From RBG-16-34-14 sp963727535 (lineage in GTDB: Bacteria > Bacteroidota > Ignavibacteria > Ignavibacteriales > Ignavibacteriaceae): a stretch of 64,000 nucleotides of DNA. Location of the stretch: positions 340,939-404,938 of the forward strand of contig CAVSGR010000008.1 of assembly GCA_963727535.1 (NCBI GenBank). The letters run 5' to 3'. Positions 27,450 through 35,839 of the stretch are shown piece by piece (positions within the stretch are counted from its first letter, which is position 1; every line of letters begins with the position of its first letter). Both the position numbers and the translations under genes were made by a program. The notes beneath the pieces are model-generated. The model worked only from the letters and a program-made list of their open reading frames with translations. It had not been told where the DNA came from and ran no database searches.

Positions 27450-27918
27450 GTTGTTTCCCTGGTGAATTTTGAAAAAGTCCTATTTTATTTAATTGGTAAT
27501 AAATATAACATCCTACACAAAAATTTACCGTTAGATTAATGAAAGCAAGAATGACAACTACAATTGACAAAAACCATCCTATAAAATTCTGAACTGTAAA
27601 ATTTAAAAGTAAGAATGCTGCAGCCAGAACTACTCCCCCCAGGCCTTGTGCAAAAAGATGTGGAGTGTTGGATTCATTAACAATTTGTGGTTTAATTATT
27701 CCCAAAGGTTTAGCGGTATAGATATAAGTTAATTTGAAAAGTCCGGCTTTAGGAAAAACTGTACCGACAATCATAACAATTGAAACTAAGGCAACTAACC
27801 AGTTCAGGTTAAAAAGAAAAGCAACCGATACCAAAATAACAATTGCTCCCTGGTTAAACTTTAGAGCTGATTTGTCAATTCTTTCTTCTATCCTGCCAGT
27901 AAAATTATTTGCAGACAT
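27442..27918 (-). CDS. DUF4395 membrane protein
   Basis: 158 residues with about four membrane helices (roughly 27-45, 46-64, 92-112, 114-140). The family opening RIEERIDKSALKFNQGAIV and the cytosolic loop with AKPLGIIKP are typical of DUF4395. Function is unknown; partners are usually thioredoxin-like proteins and sulfurtransferases. The ribosome site AAAGGAG lies five bases before the ATG. Between this start and the next gene upstream lie a terminator, a cysteine-rich leader ORF and a promoter, indicating attenuation control. Confidence 0.88.
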   Translation of the reverse strand: MSANNFTGRIEERIDKSALKFNQGAIVILVSVAFLFNLNWLVALVSIVMIVGTVFPKAGLFKLTYIYTAKPLGIIKPQIVNESNTPHLFAQGLGGVVLAAAFLLLNFTVQNFIGWFLSIVVVILAFINLTVNFCVGCYIYYQLNKIGLFQNSPGKQHV

Positions 27919-27970
27919 TTTTTCTCCTTTAATAAAAACTTATTAAGTAATCTCAAAATTATTTTAAAAC

Positions 27971-28003
27971 AAAAAACCCGCTGTTTTATACAGCGGGTTT
28001 TTT
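27971..28003 (-). terminator. Terminator between the leader ORF and DUF4395 (attenuator)
   Basis: Perfect 14-base arms: AAAAAACCCGCTGT (27971-27984 on the plus strand) and its complement at 27990-28003, with a five-base loop. On the minus strand it is followed by TTTTTTG-TTTT. It lies 22 bases after the leader stop codon and 52 bases before the DUF4395 ATG. It could also be read as a terminator for kduD, but a promoter lies between kduD and it. Confidence 0.9.
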
Positions 28004-28025
28004 AATATCTTATATGAAAAATCTT

Positions 28026-28133
28026 TTAGGTTATATTCAAATCATTCATAAAATATCCCGCCGCTTCTGGAAAGCAGGTGTTACAACAACAGCAACAACA
28101 TGCAGCAGTGAAATATTTATTGTTTTTAATCAT
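28026..28133 (-). CDS. Polycysteine leader peptide (35 aa)
   Basis: ATG at 28133, TAA at 28026. The product reads MIKNNKYFTAACCCCCC then NTCFPEAAGYFM and a short tail: six consecutive cysteine codons (12-17) and a seventh at 20. No good ribosome site precedes it (TTGATAAATG), and transcription probably starts about 20-25 bases upstream. It is followed by a hairpin overlapping its last third and by a perfect terminator before the DUF4395-thioredoxin operon. Polycysteine upstream ORFs acting as cysteine-responsive attenuators are known in mycobacteria; I infer the same principle here. An alternative is a metal- or thiol-binding micropeptide. Confidence 0.75.
   Translation of the reverse strand: MIKNNKYFTAACCCCCCNTCFPEAAGYFMNDLNIT
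28057..28077 (-). promoter_or_regulatory. Leader hairpin and candidate antiterminator segment
   Basis: On the minus strand CTGCTT (28077-28072) pairs with AAGCGG (28066-28061) around TCCAG. The partly overlapping GCGGCGGG (28064-28057) can instead pair over eight positions (two G-U) with CCCGCTGT (27997-27990), the 5' arm of the terminator. The two pairings are mutually exclusive with the terminator stem. The left arm contains the codon for Cys20, so a ribosome stalled at the end of the cysteine run would cover it and favour the antiterminator. Confidence 0.55.
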
Positions 28134-28161
28134 TTATCAATTGTCAAAATTTGTTAATTAA

Positions 28162-28190
28162 ATATTATTCAATCCTGACAATAAAGTCAA
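28162..28190 (-). promoter_or_regulatory. Promoter of the polycysteine leader
   Basis: On the minus strand TTGACT (28185-28190), 17 bases, TAATAT (28162-28167). It lies just past the kduD stop (28202), giving a leader start near 28155. This is one of the best-formed promoters in the window. Confidence 0.7.
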
Positions 28191-28201
28191 GTTTGAAATA
28201 T

Positions 28202-28963
28202 TTATCTTCCCATCCAACCGCCATCCACCGTTACAACACTCCCATTCAAATAGTTAGAAGCATCTGAACATAGAAACAAAATTGTTCCCATTAAATCTTC
28301 AGGAGTACCCCAACGCCCTGCAGGAATTCTATCAAGTATTGCTTTGTTCCTTTCAGGATTTTCTCTTAAAGCTTTTGTGTTAGCTGTTGCAATGTAACCC
28401 GGCGCAATAGCATTCACTGTAACTCCCTTTGAAGCCCATTCATTTGCGAAAGCCATTGTAAGCTGTTTCACTCCACCTTTGGATGCAGCATAACCCGGAA
28501 CTGTAATTCCGCCCTGGAATGAAAGCAGCGATGCGATAAACACAATCTTACCATAACCACGCTCAACCATGAGCTTACCTAATTCACGTGTAAGAACGAA
28601 TTGCGCAGAAAGATTAATCTCGATCACTTTATCCCAGTATTCGTCGGGATGTTCAGAAATCGGACTGCGTAAAATAGTACCGGCATTGTTAACCAAAATA
28701 TCAACACTGGAAAAATCAGATTTCACCTGTTCAATAAACTTGTATAAATCTTTCCTGTCGGAAAAATCGGCAACATAAGATTTAAATTTTCTTCCGGTAT
28801 CTTCAATCATTTTTTTTGTTTCAGTAAAATCACTTTGGTATGAAACACTTATGATGTCTGCACCGGCTTCAGCAAGAGCTAAAGCATAGTACTGCCCTAT
28901 TCCCTGGTTGGAACCGGTTACAAGTGCAGTTTTTCCTTTAAGATTAAATTTATCCAATATCAT
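28202..28963 (-). CDS. kduD: 2-dehydro-3-deoxy-D-gluconate 5-dehydrogenase
   Basis: 253 residues, a short-chain dehydrogenase. NAD-binding motif TGSNQGIGQYYA, NNAG, and catalytic Ser and Tyr-x3-Lys (YAASKGG) are present, with the KduD-like ending SVVTVDGGWMGR. KduD reduces 2,5-diketo-3-deoxygluconate (DKII) to 2-keto-3-deoxygluconate, the last step for unsaturated galacturonate from pectate lyase products. It directly follows kduI (35 bases), which supplies its substrate. It is the last gene of the catabolic run, 12 bases before the leader promoter. Confidence 0.93.
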   Translation of the reverse strand: MILDKFNLKGKTALVTGSNQGIGQYYALALAEAGADIISVSYQSDFTETKKMIEDTGRKFKSYVADFSDRKDLYKFIEQVKSDFSSVDILVNNAGTILRSPISEHPDEYWDKVIEINLSAQFVLTRELGKLMVERGYGKIVFIASLLSFQGGITVPGYAASKGGVKQLTMAFANEWASKGVTVNAIAPGYIATANTKALRENPERNKAILDRIPAGRWGTPEDLMGTILFLCSDASNYLNGSVVTVDGGWMGR

Positions 28964-28998
28964 TTTATACTCCGTTGGCTTATATTCTTATCAAAATT

Positions 28999-29832
28999 TT
29001 ATTTAAGATATTCCATCGGTATCCCATCCATATCGTCGAATACCTGGTTTTCGCCGCCCATTGCCCAGATGAAAGAATAATTCTGTGTACCACAACCAGC
29101 ATGCATAGACCAGCTCGTGGATAGAACAGCTTGTTGATTTCTAATTATGACATGTCTTGTTTCACCTGGATCACCAAGCATATGCAAAACATAAGAATCC
29201 GGTTTTAAGTTGAAATACATATAAACTTCAGATCGTCTCTGGTGCGTATGTGCAGGCATGGTATTCCAGACACTTCCCTCTTCCAGTTCTGTCAATCCCA
29301 TTACAAGCTGGCAGGTCGGCATTGTACCCGGATGAATATATTTATAAATCGTTCTCGCATTCGATTCTTTAAGTGTACCCAGTTTAACCGGGGTGGATTG
29401 GGAAAACTTAATATGATTATCAGGATAAGAAGTATGCGCCGGGTAACTCACAAAATAAAATAAAGCAGGTTTTTTAGCGCTTGCACTTTTAAACTCAATT
29501 TTTTTGGAGCCGCGACCTATGTAAAGTCCATCACGGTTAGCCATTTTGTATTCTTTTTTATCGACCACAACCGAGCCTTTATCACCAATATTGATAATAC
29601 CGATCTCTCTTCGCTCCGTAAAAAAGTCTGCTGCCATTTCTTTTTTCGTAGCAACCAGTTTTAAGCCTTTCCCGGATGGTACGGCTGATCCTGTTATCGA
29701 ACGATCGATATCAGAATAAACCATTGGTATCTTGTTTTTTTCAAACAGCGATTCAATTAAAAATGATTTGCGTAATTCTTCTGTTGTAAATTTTTTAAAC
29801 CCGTTTTGATCGGGTGAGTAACGAACTTCCAT
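28999..29832 (-). CDS. kduI: 4-deoxy-L-threo-5-hexosulose-uronate ketol-isomerase
   Basis: 277 residues, standard length. A cupin isomerase converting 5-keto-4-deoxyuronate (DKI) to DKII. Metal-binding residues are seen in MPAHTHQRRSEVYMYF (two His and a Glu), with the further His in WSMHAGCGTQNYSFIW. The N-terminus has the family opening MEVRYSPDQNGFKKFTTEELRK. It is placed between gnd and kduD on the same strand. Confidence 0.95.
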   Translation of the reverse strand: MEVRYSPDQNGFKKFTTEELRKSFLIESLFEKNKIPMVYSDIDRSITGSAVPSGKGLKLVATKKEMAADFFTERREIGIINIGDKGSVVVDKKEYKMANRDGLYIGRGSKKIEFKSASAKKPALFYFVSYPAHTSYPDNHIKFSQSTPVKLGTLKESNARTIYKYIHPGTMPTCQLVMGLTELEEGSVWNTMPAHTHQRRSEVYMYFNLKPDSYVLHMLGDPGETRHVIIRNQQAVLSTSWSMHAGCGTQNYSFIWAMGGENQVFDDMDGIPMEYLK

Positions 29833-29866
29833 TTATCGACTCCTTTTTATTTCACAAATTTAATCA

Positions 29867-31315
29867 TTATGCATTGTAAGTTGATGACGCAGTTGAACCA
29901 CCATGACCGGTCCAGTTAGTATGGAAAAATTCACCGCGTGGTTTATCAACTCTTTCATAAGTGTGTGCGCCAAAATAATCCCTTTGTGCCTGCAGCAAGT
30001 TTGCGGGTAAACGGGAATTTCTACATCCGTCAAAGTAATTCAAAGCTGTAGATAAAGCCGGAATCCAGATACCATTTGTAACTGCTGTTGAGATTACTCT
30101 TCTCCATGATTCCTGTGATGACTCAATCTTATCCTTAAAGAATGGATCGAGCAGAAGATTAGTTAGACCAGGATTTTTATCGAATGCTTCTTTAATCTTA
30201 CCAAGGAAAATAGAACGGATGATACAGCCACCGCGCCACATCAAAGCAATACCGCCGTAATTCAAATTCCATCCATATTCTTTTGCTGCGTATCTCATCA
30301 AAATATAACCCTGTGTGTAAGAGATCATTTTAGATGCATAAAGAGCCTGACCTAAATCTGCTATGAATTGTTTTTTATCACCTTCAAATTTTGGTTTTGG
30401 TCCGGAAAGAACTTTAGATGCTTCAACTCTTTCTTCTTTTAAAGCAGAAAGTGTTCTTCCATAAACTGCTTCGCCAATCAATGTTAACGGTGCACCGAAA
30501 TCCAGTGAAGCAAGAACTGTCCATTTTCCGGTTCCCTTTTGTCCTGCTGTATCGAGGATTTTTTCAACTAAAGGTTCGCCGTTCTCCTTGAAGTTCAAAA
30601 TATCTCTTGTTATTTCTATAAGATAACTATCAAGTTCACCTTCATTCCATTCTTTGAAAACGTTATACATTTCATCATAACTAAGTCCGAGCAAGTCTTT
30701 CATTATCTGGTATGCTTCGCAGATAAGCTGCATATCACCGTATTCAATTCCATTGTGAACCATCTTTACAAAATGACCTGCACCTTTTTCTCCAACCCAA
30801 TCACAGCAGGGAGTTCCGTCTTCAACTTTGGCTGCAATCGATTGGAAGATCGGTTTAACGTGCTGCCATGCTGCAGGTGAACCACCGGGCATAATCGAGG
30901 GACCTTTAAGTGCACCTTCTTCACCACCGGAAACACCAGTTCCGATATACAACAAACCTTTGCTTTCAAGATATTCTGTTCTTCTTGTTGTATCGGGATA
31001 ATGAGAATTTCCCCCATCTATAATTATATCACCTTTATCAAGATGCGGAATTAAAAGCTCGATAAAATCATCTACGGGTTTACCGGCTTTTACCATCAGC
31101 ATAACTTTACGCGGTGATTTCAAACTTAAAATTAATTCTTCAATTGAATGTGTACCAATTACATTCTTTCCTTTACCTCTGCCATTTATAAAATTGTCAA
31201 CTTTTTCAACCGTACGGTTAAAAACCGCAACTGTGAAACCATGACTTTCCATATTCAATACAAGGTTTTCACCCATAACTGCCAGACCAACTAAACCTAT
31301 ATCTGCTTTAGACAT
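29867..31315 (-). CDS. gnd: 6-phosphogluconate dehydrogenase (decarboxylating)
   Basis: 482 residues. It oxidizes 6-phosphogluconate to ribulose 5-phosphate with NADP. Visible blocks are GLAVMGENLVLNMESHG for the nucleotide, the substrate loop GTGVSGGEEGALKGPS, and KMVHNGIEYGDMQLICEAY with the catalytic Lys. The all-alpha C-terminal domain is complete. No zwf is in the window. Its presence in a pectin cluster may serve balancing of NADPH or pentoses from plant cell wall; this is inference. Confidence 0.96.
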   Translation of the reverse strand: MSKADIGLVGLAVMGENLVLNMESHGFTVAVFNRTVEKVDNFINGRGKGKNVIGTHSIEELILSLKSPRKVMLMVKAGKPVDDFIELLIPHLDKGDIIIDGGNSHYPDTTRRTEYLESKGLLYIGTGVSGGEEGALKGPSIMPGGSPAAWQHVKPIFQSIAAKVEDGTPCCDWVGEKGAGHFVKMVHNGIEYGDMQLICEAYQIMKDLLGLSYDEMYNVFKEWNEGELDSYLIEITRDILNFKENGEPLVEKILDTAGQKGTGKWTVLASLDFGAPLTLIGEAVYGRTLSALKEERVEASKVLSGPKPKFEGDKKQFIADLGQALYASKMISYTQGYILMRYAAKEYGWNLNYGGIALMWRGGCIIRSIFLGKIKEAFDKNPGLTNLLLDPFFKDKIESSQESWRRVISTAVTNGIWIPALSTALNYFDGCRNSRLPANLLQAQRDYFGAHTYERVDKPRGEFFHTNWTGHGGSTASSTYNA

Positions 31316-31333
31316 TTTTCATTTCCCTTTATT

Positions 31334-32609
31334 TTATTCAGTGAATTTATCTTTGTGAGACCATAAGCCCAATCCGGGATTTGAAATAAAAAATATTTCT
31401 TCACCGTCGGGCATTCTGTTTACACCATCCTTTAATTTTTCAGGATTGTATTTTTTCATCATCTCATCAAGAGATGCATAATTAAAATTTACACTTTCAA
31501 TTTCTTCTTTGGTAATATTTCCGGGACAGTAAGTAATCTTAAACCGGTTTTCCGATGAACCATGAATAAGGTGAGCTGCAGCACTAAGATTGTTTTTTAG
31601 ATCATCGTTCTCTTCAACAAATTTCAGAACTTCAGGTGTTGTAACATAGCCGTATTTTCTGATGAGTCTGTCGATCTCTTTGTCCTCGCCAAATTCTTTT
31701 AATCCCGGTGCAAGTACAATGAGTTCACCATCATCAGCAATTGCCATTCTTGTTCTGTAAACACTTTTATTACCAAGCCATGTACTTTTGAACTCCATCG
31801 GTTCGAGATAGACAACTACTTTTTTCAATGGTTCATCCAGCATCTGGAAATTAACTTTAAGTGAAAGATCGGAAGCTTGCTTGAAGCATTCGTAATCATC
31901 ACCGATAAATAATCCGTTCAGAGTTAGTTTATTGTTTTCATCTTTACCAATAACAGTAAGTACGTAAACTATTGGTAATTCATTTGCAAAATTATCGGAA
32001 GCATAATTAAGAACCTGCCGAACAGGTGTGTTTGCTCTTCCCATTATTCTTTCCATTCCATAAACGGCACCAAGATAATGGCTTTTATGAATACTTTCCT
32101 TCCCACCGGCTCCAATAAAAATATTCTTATTATAATTAGCCATCCCAATAACTTCGTGGGGAACAACCTGTCCGATGGAAAGAATTAAATCGTATTTGCC
32201 TTCGACCAAAAGCTTGTTCGTTTGCGCGGGTACAGAAAAATTCAGCTTCCCTTCCGAAATTTCATTAATGAAATTCAGAAGGTACTTCACCAAAAGTATG
32301 AAGATCTTCTCTCCATTTATGAATTCTGAACAAAGATTTTGGAACACCCGGAAACATTGTTTCCTTTTCCTGTTCAGTCATAGGATAATGAGTTCCGGTA
32401 GTAGGAAGTACGTCAGTTAGATTGTCTTTATAGTATTGATAAACTAAGCCCGTTACTTCTCCGGCTTTCGAATGGTAACGTGTAATGTCAGGCGGCAATG
32501 CCAGAACTTTTTTTCGCTTACCTAATTTTTCAAGTGTAGAGTAAAGAGCTTCCTTGAGCTGTTCTTTACTTATTACATCTTTTTCAGAACCTTTTGCGTA
32601 ATAAACCAA
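31334..32609 (-). pseudogene. LarA/DUF2088 lactate-racemase family gene, single-base frameshift
   Basis: Two overlapping frames together give one complete product of about 418 residues. The first part (32609 to about 32272) reads LALPPDITRYHSKAGEV to GEVPSEF. The second continues INEISEGKLNFSVPAQTN, then LSIGQVVPHEVIGMANYNKN and so on to 31334. One extra base in the AAA run at 32271-32273 (plus strand) breaks the frame; removing it restores E-F-I-N-E. Family members include nickel-pincer lactate racemase and other 2-hydroxy-acid racemases, with one or more acting on sugar acids. Its start abuts the HAD gene stop. A sequencing error is as likely as real inactivation. Confidence 0.85.
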
Positions 32610-33512
32610 TTATTTACTCCATGGTGGATTTTCCGGCAGATAGCTGTCGAATTCTTTTATTAATTTTTCTTCGTATTCGCCGGCAAATGTTCCTGCAAAA
32701 AATTTATCTGCGGCTTCTTTGAAAAATCTTTCCCAGCTTGCTTCTTCGTGTCCCGGGTTAATGGGATAAAACAAAACGCCATTCGATTTTGCAGCGGCGT
32801 AATCACCGGGTGCATCACCGATCATTAATATTTTTTCATCGGAATATTTTCCTTTTGCAGCAAACTTAAGATGCTCTGCCTTCGTTCCATGTTCCTGTCC
32901 GGCAATTAGTCTAACATAACCATCTATATTATGTTCCAACCATTCACGTGTAAGAGCTTCAACCGGAGTCTGAGAAACAACCATAAGATCGGCTTTTGGA
33001 TTTATCATTTGTAATGATTCTTTTACAAACGGAAACGGCGGAATATCATATACAATTTCCGATATGATTTTATTTACTTCCTTAGACCAGGCAAGTGTTG
33101 TATCGATGATAGGGATTTTCACTTCCGCAGCATGTTTCTCTAAAGCAGGATTTCCAAGTTTCGTCTCTTTATTCACCCAATCGATAACTTCCGCTATATC
33201 AACAAACTCCATATTTCTTGCTTTAACTTCATCTCTTACTGCTAACAATTCAAAAGCTCTGACTAAAGCCTTAAACCTGTTAACGCCTCTTGTCTTAGAA
33301 TAAAGATTAACAAACTCCCATGTTTCGCGCGCATACTTTGAAATTTTCTGCATCTTAAAATGTTTTATAAACATCGGGCAGAAACTTTCTTTCTGCTTAA
33401 TTTCCATCGTATCAAAAACACAACCGTCCGAATCGATACCGATAAAAAATTCCTTCTCAGGTTTAATATCTTCAAGAATTTTATGTGGATTATCCATTAA
33501 CACTTTCTCCAA
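32610..33512 (-). CDS. HAD-superfamily hydrolase
   Basis: 300 residues, no signal. The nucleophile motif is FFIGIDSDGCVFDTME with Asp27 and Asp29; a helical cap follows, then motif II VVSQTPVEAL, a Lys in GTKAEHLKFAA, and motif IV ILMIGDAPGDYAAAKSNG. It is a cytosolic phosphatase-type enzyme of the beta-phosphoglucomutase/phosphatase subclass; the substrate is unknown. The start of the LarA-like gene directly abuts its stop, and PFK precedes by 23 bases, so it likely acts on a sugar phosphate of this pathway. Confidence 0.85.
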   Translation of the reverse strand: MEKVLMDNPHKILEDIKPEKEFFIGIDSDGCVFDTMEIKQKESFCPMFIKHFKMQKISKYARETWEFVNLYSKTRGVNRFKALVRAFELLAVRDEVKARNMEFVDIAEVIDWVNKETKLGNPALEKHAAEVKIPIIDTTLAWSKEVNKIISEIVYDIPPFPFVKESLQMINPKADLMVVSQTPVEALTREWLEHNIDGYVRLIAGQEHGTKAEHLKFAAKGKYSDEKILMIGDAPGDYAAAKSNGVLFYPINPGHEEASWERFFKEAADKFFAGTFAGEYEEKLIKEFDSYLPENPPWSK

Positions 33513-33535
33513 AATTTAATTCAATAGTTATAAGA

Positions 33536-34816
33536 TTAATACGCTTCCGGTGTATATGCCGGTAATTTCTTTTCTGCAAAAACAGGTTTGAATTTTGTAA
33601 ATCTTTGTCTTCCGTCAATAACAGGAACCGAAACCCAGTCCTCACCGATCAACGGTCTAACATAATTTAAGAATTCATCAGTTACATCTATCCTGTTTTT
33701 AGAAAGCCATTTATCAGGAAAAAATCTTTCCGAGAGAGCAACTTTTTCAAGTGGAACTTTGTCGAACTTAACATTGTAGATAAATCCCGGTTCTCTTAAA
33801 ATTGTTGCCATCCAGCCGTTGCCTTCGTTAATCGCAATATCAACAGCTTTTTGTCCAACTTTGTAAGCTTCATCAAGATCGATGGTTGAAGCATAAATCA
33901 TCGTATCACGTTGATCCGTTCCCATCACCTGTCCGCGTGCAGCACCTTTCGCTTTCAATCCTTTTTCATTCAGATAATTTACAACCGATTGGTAAACGGA
34001 AACTTTGCTCGAACCGAAAGATGTATGACCGAACGCATCTTTAACCTGACCGATATCTCCAACATCAAAACCTTCACTTATAACGACAATACATCTGCCA
34101 TCTTTTTGAAGCTGATCGTTAACATTATCTGCTAACTGTTCAAGTGTTACCTTCGATTCAGTTAGATAAATCTGTAAAGGAATTTCTCTATTAGGATCAG
34201 CTAATCTTGATGCGGCAGGAATATAGCCAATCTTTCTTCCCATTGCCTGAAAAACCAAAACAGGATCAGCCGGAGATGAGCCCATGTTCTCTTCATTTGC
34301 ATTCTGCACAATGTGAGACCAGTAACGGGCTACACTTCCGTAGCCGGGTGTGTGATCGATAAGTTTAAATTCGCTGTCACCAACATCGTTATCAATTGTT
34401 TTAGGAACGCCGGTTGCAACGAGTTCAATTCCCTTTTCTTTAGCAAGCTCGCTAACTTTAAATGCTGTGTGCTGCGAATCGTTACCACCGATATAAAAGA
34501 AATAACCAATCTGATGAGCTTTGAAGATTTCCATAACACGTTCAAAATCTTTTTGCTGCTTATCTTTTAATTTATAACGGCAGGTTCCGATACTACCTGC
34601 GGCGGGAGTTGTCCTAAGTAATGAAATCTCTTCTTCCGGCTGAGCAGAAAGATCGAGAAGCTCTTCCTTTAGGACACCTTCAATTCCATGCCACCCGGCA
34701 TAGAGTTTACCGAACTTATCCGGAAACATTTTACAAGTTTCAATAATACCACGCAAAGAATTATTTATTACAGGCGATGGTCCGCCCGATTGTGCTATAA
34801 TTACGTTTTTATTCAT
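33536..34816 (-). CDS. Phosphofructokinase, pyrophosphate-type signature
   Basis: 426 residues. N-terminus IIAQSGGPSPVINNSLRG is typical of the group. The phosphate-donor motif reads GGNDSQ (Asp where ATP enzymes have Gly in GGDGS) and the substrate motif PKTIDNDV (Lys where ATP enzymes have Gly in GTIDND). Both changes are the established hallmarks of PPi-dependent enzymes. It would interconvert fructose 6-phosphate and fructose 1,6-bisphosphate reversibly. It opens the run pfk, HAD, larA-like, gnd, kduI, kduD. It is not proven that it is the cell's main phosphofructokinase. Confidence 0.88.
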   Translation of the reverse strand: MNKNVIIAQSGGPSPVINNSLRGIIETCKMFPDKFGKLYAGWHGIEGVLKEELLDLSAQPEEEISLLRTTPAAGSIGTCRYKLKDKQQKDFERVMEIFKAHQIGYFFYIGGNDSQHTAFKVSELAKEKGIELVATGVPKTIDNDVGDSEFKLIDHTPGYGSVARYWSHIVQNANEENMGSSPADPVLVFQAMGRKIGYIPAASRLADPNREIPLQIYLTESKVTLEQLADNVNDQLQKDGRCIVVISEGFDVGDIGQVKDAFGHTSFGSSKVSVYQSVVNYLNEKGLKAKGAARGQVMGTDQRDTMIYASTIDLDEAYKVGQKAVDIAINEGNGWMATILREPGFIYNVKFDKVPLEKVALSERFFPDKWLSKNRIDVTDEFLNYVRPLIGEDWVSVPVIDGRQRFTKFKPVFAEKKLPAYTPEAY

Positions 34817-34959
34817 TTATTTATTCACTCTTGAACTGATTTATAAGAAAAAAATATAAAATCACTCGTTAAAAATATTAATTATTTTACTAACGAACAC
34901 ATTGAGACGATTAAATTTACTTCAAACATTCAATGGAAATTAAGTTTGGCAGGATGAAA

Positions 34960-35805
34960 TCAAACACCACTGTATGCGTTAAATCCACCATCAACAGGAA
35001 TTACAACACCAGTTACAAATTTTGACAAATCTGATAAAAGATAAAGCATCGTTCCCTGGATATCAACCGGATCGCCAAATTTACCCATTGGTGTATTTTG
35101 AATAATTCTTTTTCCGCGTTCCGTTAATTCTTTGCTCTTTTCATCAAACAACAAAAACCTGTTTTGATTTGTAACAAGAAATCCCGGCGCAATTGCGTTT
35201 ACCCGAATGTTCATTTTAGCAAGATGTACAGCTAACCATTCCGTAAAATTATTTATAGATGATTTTGCTGCCGAATAAGCCGGTATTTTCGTTAATGGTC
35301 TGAATGCGTTCATTGATGAAATATTAAGAACTGCACCTTCTTTAAGTTCCAGCATATCTTTAGCAAAAACCATTGTAGGAAGAAGAGTACCGATAAAATT
35401 TAGATCAAACACGCGTTGAAATCCTTCCACATCAAGTCCGAAAAAAGTATCATCTAACTGTTTAACAGTTTCTTCATCTATGAACTCAACCTTTGTCGTC
35501 GCTTTTGGTGAATTACCACCTGCACAATTTATTAAGAAATTTATTTTACCAAGCTTATCGTTGATTTCTTTTTTTGCAGTTTCAAGAGAAGATTTATCCA
35601 AAACATTGGCAGAAACTCCAATTGCTTCTGTCTTAGTTTCATCGAAAACCAAAGATGCAGTTTTATCAGCCAATTCCTTCTGGATATCAACTATAGCAAC
35701 TTTAATCCCAACCTTACCCAATGCGAGCGCAAGTGAAGCTCCTATAACTCCACCACCACCAGTTAACACACAAGTTTTATTTTTTAATTCTGCAAAATCG
35801 TACAT
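34960..35805 (-). CDS. SDR-type D-mannonate oxidoreductase / fructuronate reductase
   Basis: 281 residues. Short-chain dehydrogenase with TGGGGVIGASLALAL for NAD, NCAGG, and Tyr-x3-Lys in YSAAKSS. The length and the FLVTNQNRFLL insertion followed by NTPMGKFGDP match the SDR proteins that replace the long-chain UxuB in Bacillus and others, reducing D-fructuronate to D-mannonate. Position between the Eda aldolase gene and PFK, and downstream of the tagaturonate epimerase, agrees. A KduD-like role cannot be fully excluded, but KduD is a separate gene here. Confidence 0.8.
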   Translation of the reverse strand: MYDFAELKNKTCVLTGGGGVIGASLALALGKVGIKVAIVDIQKELADKTASLVFDETKTEAIGVSANVLDKSSLETAKKEINDKLGKINFLINCAGGNSPKATTKVEFIDEETVKQLDDTFFGLDVEGFQRVFDLNFIGTLLPTMVFAKDMLELKEGAVLNISSMNAFRPLTKIPAYSAAKSSINNFTEWLAVHLAKMNIRVNAIAPGFLVTNQNRFLLFDEKSKELTERGKRIIQNTPMGKFGDPVDIQGTMLYLLSDLSKFVTGVVIPVDGGFNAYSGV

Positions 35806-35839
35806 AGTAAATTATCCTTTAAGTTTCTTGAGATCTCAG

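Noticed and set aside
28026..28133. Polycysteine ORF dismissed as a chance low-complexity stretch
   Set aside because: I considered this and kept the ORF: it sits between a well-formed promoter and a perfect terminator, and its hairpin set is mutually exclusive with the terminator. Chance is still possible without conservation data.
32265..32347. Programmed ribosomal frameshift in the LarA-like gene
   Set aside because: The site has only a short TTT run, no slippery heptamer and no evident stimulatory structure, and similar breaks occur in unrelated genes nearby.
34866..34896. LacI operator upstream of the phosphofructokinase gene (TCGTTA and TAACGA)
   Set aside because: The half-sites are 19 bases apart and lack the AAAGTTAAC core shared by the 56.4-56.6 kb sites.
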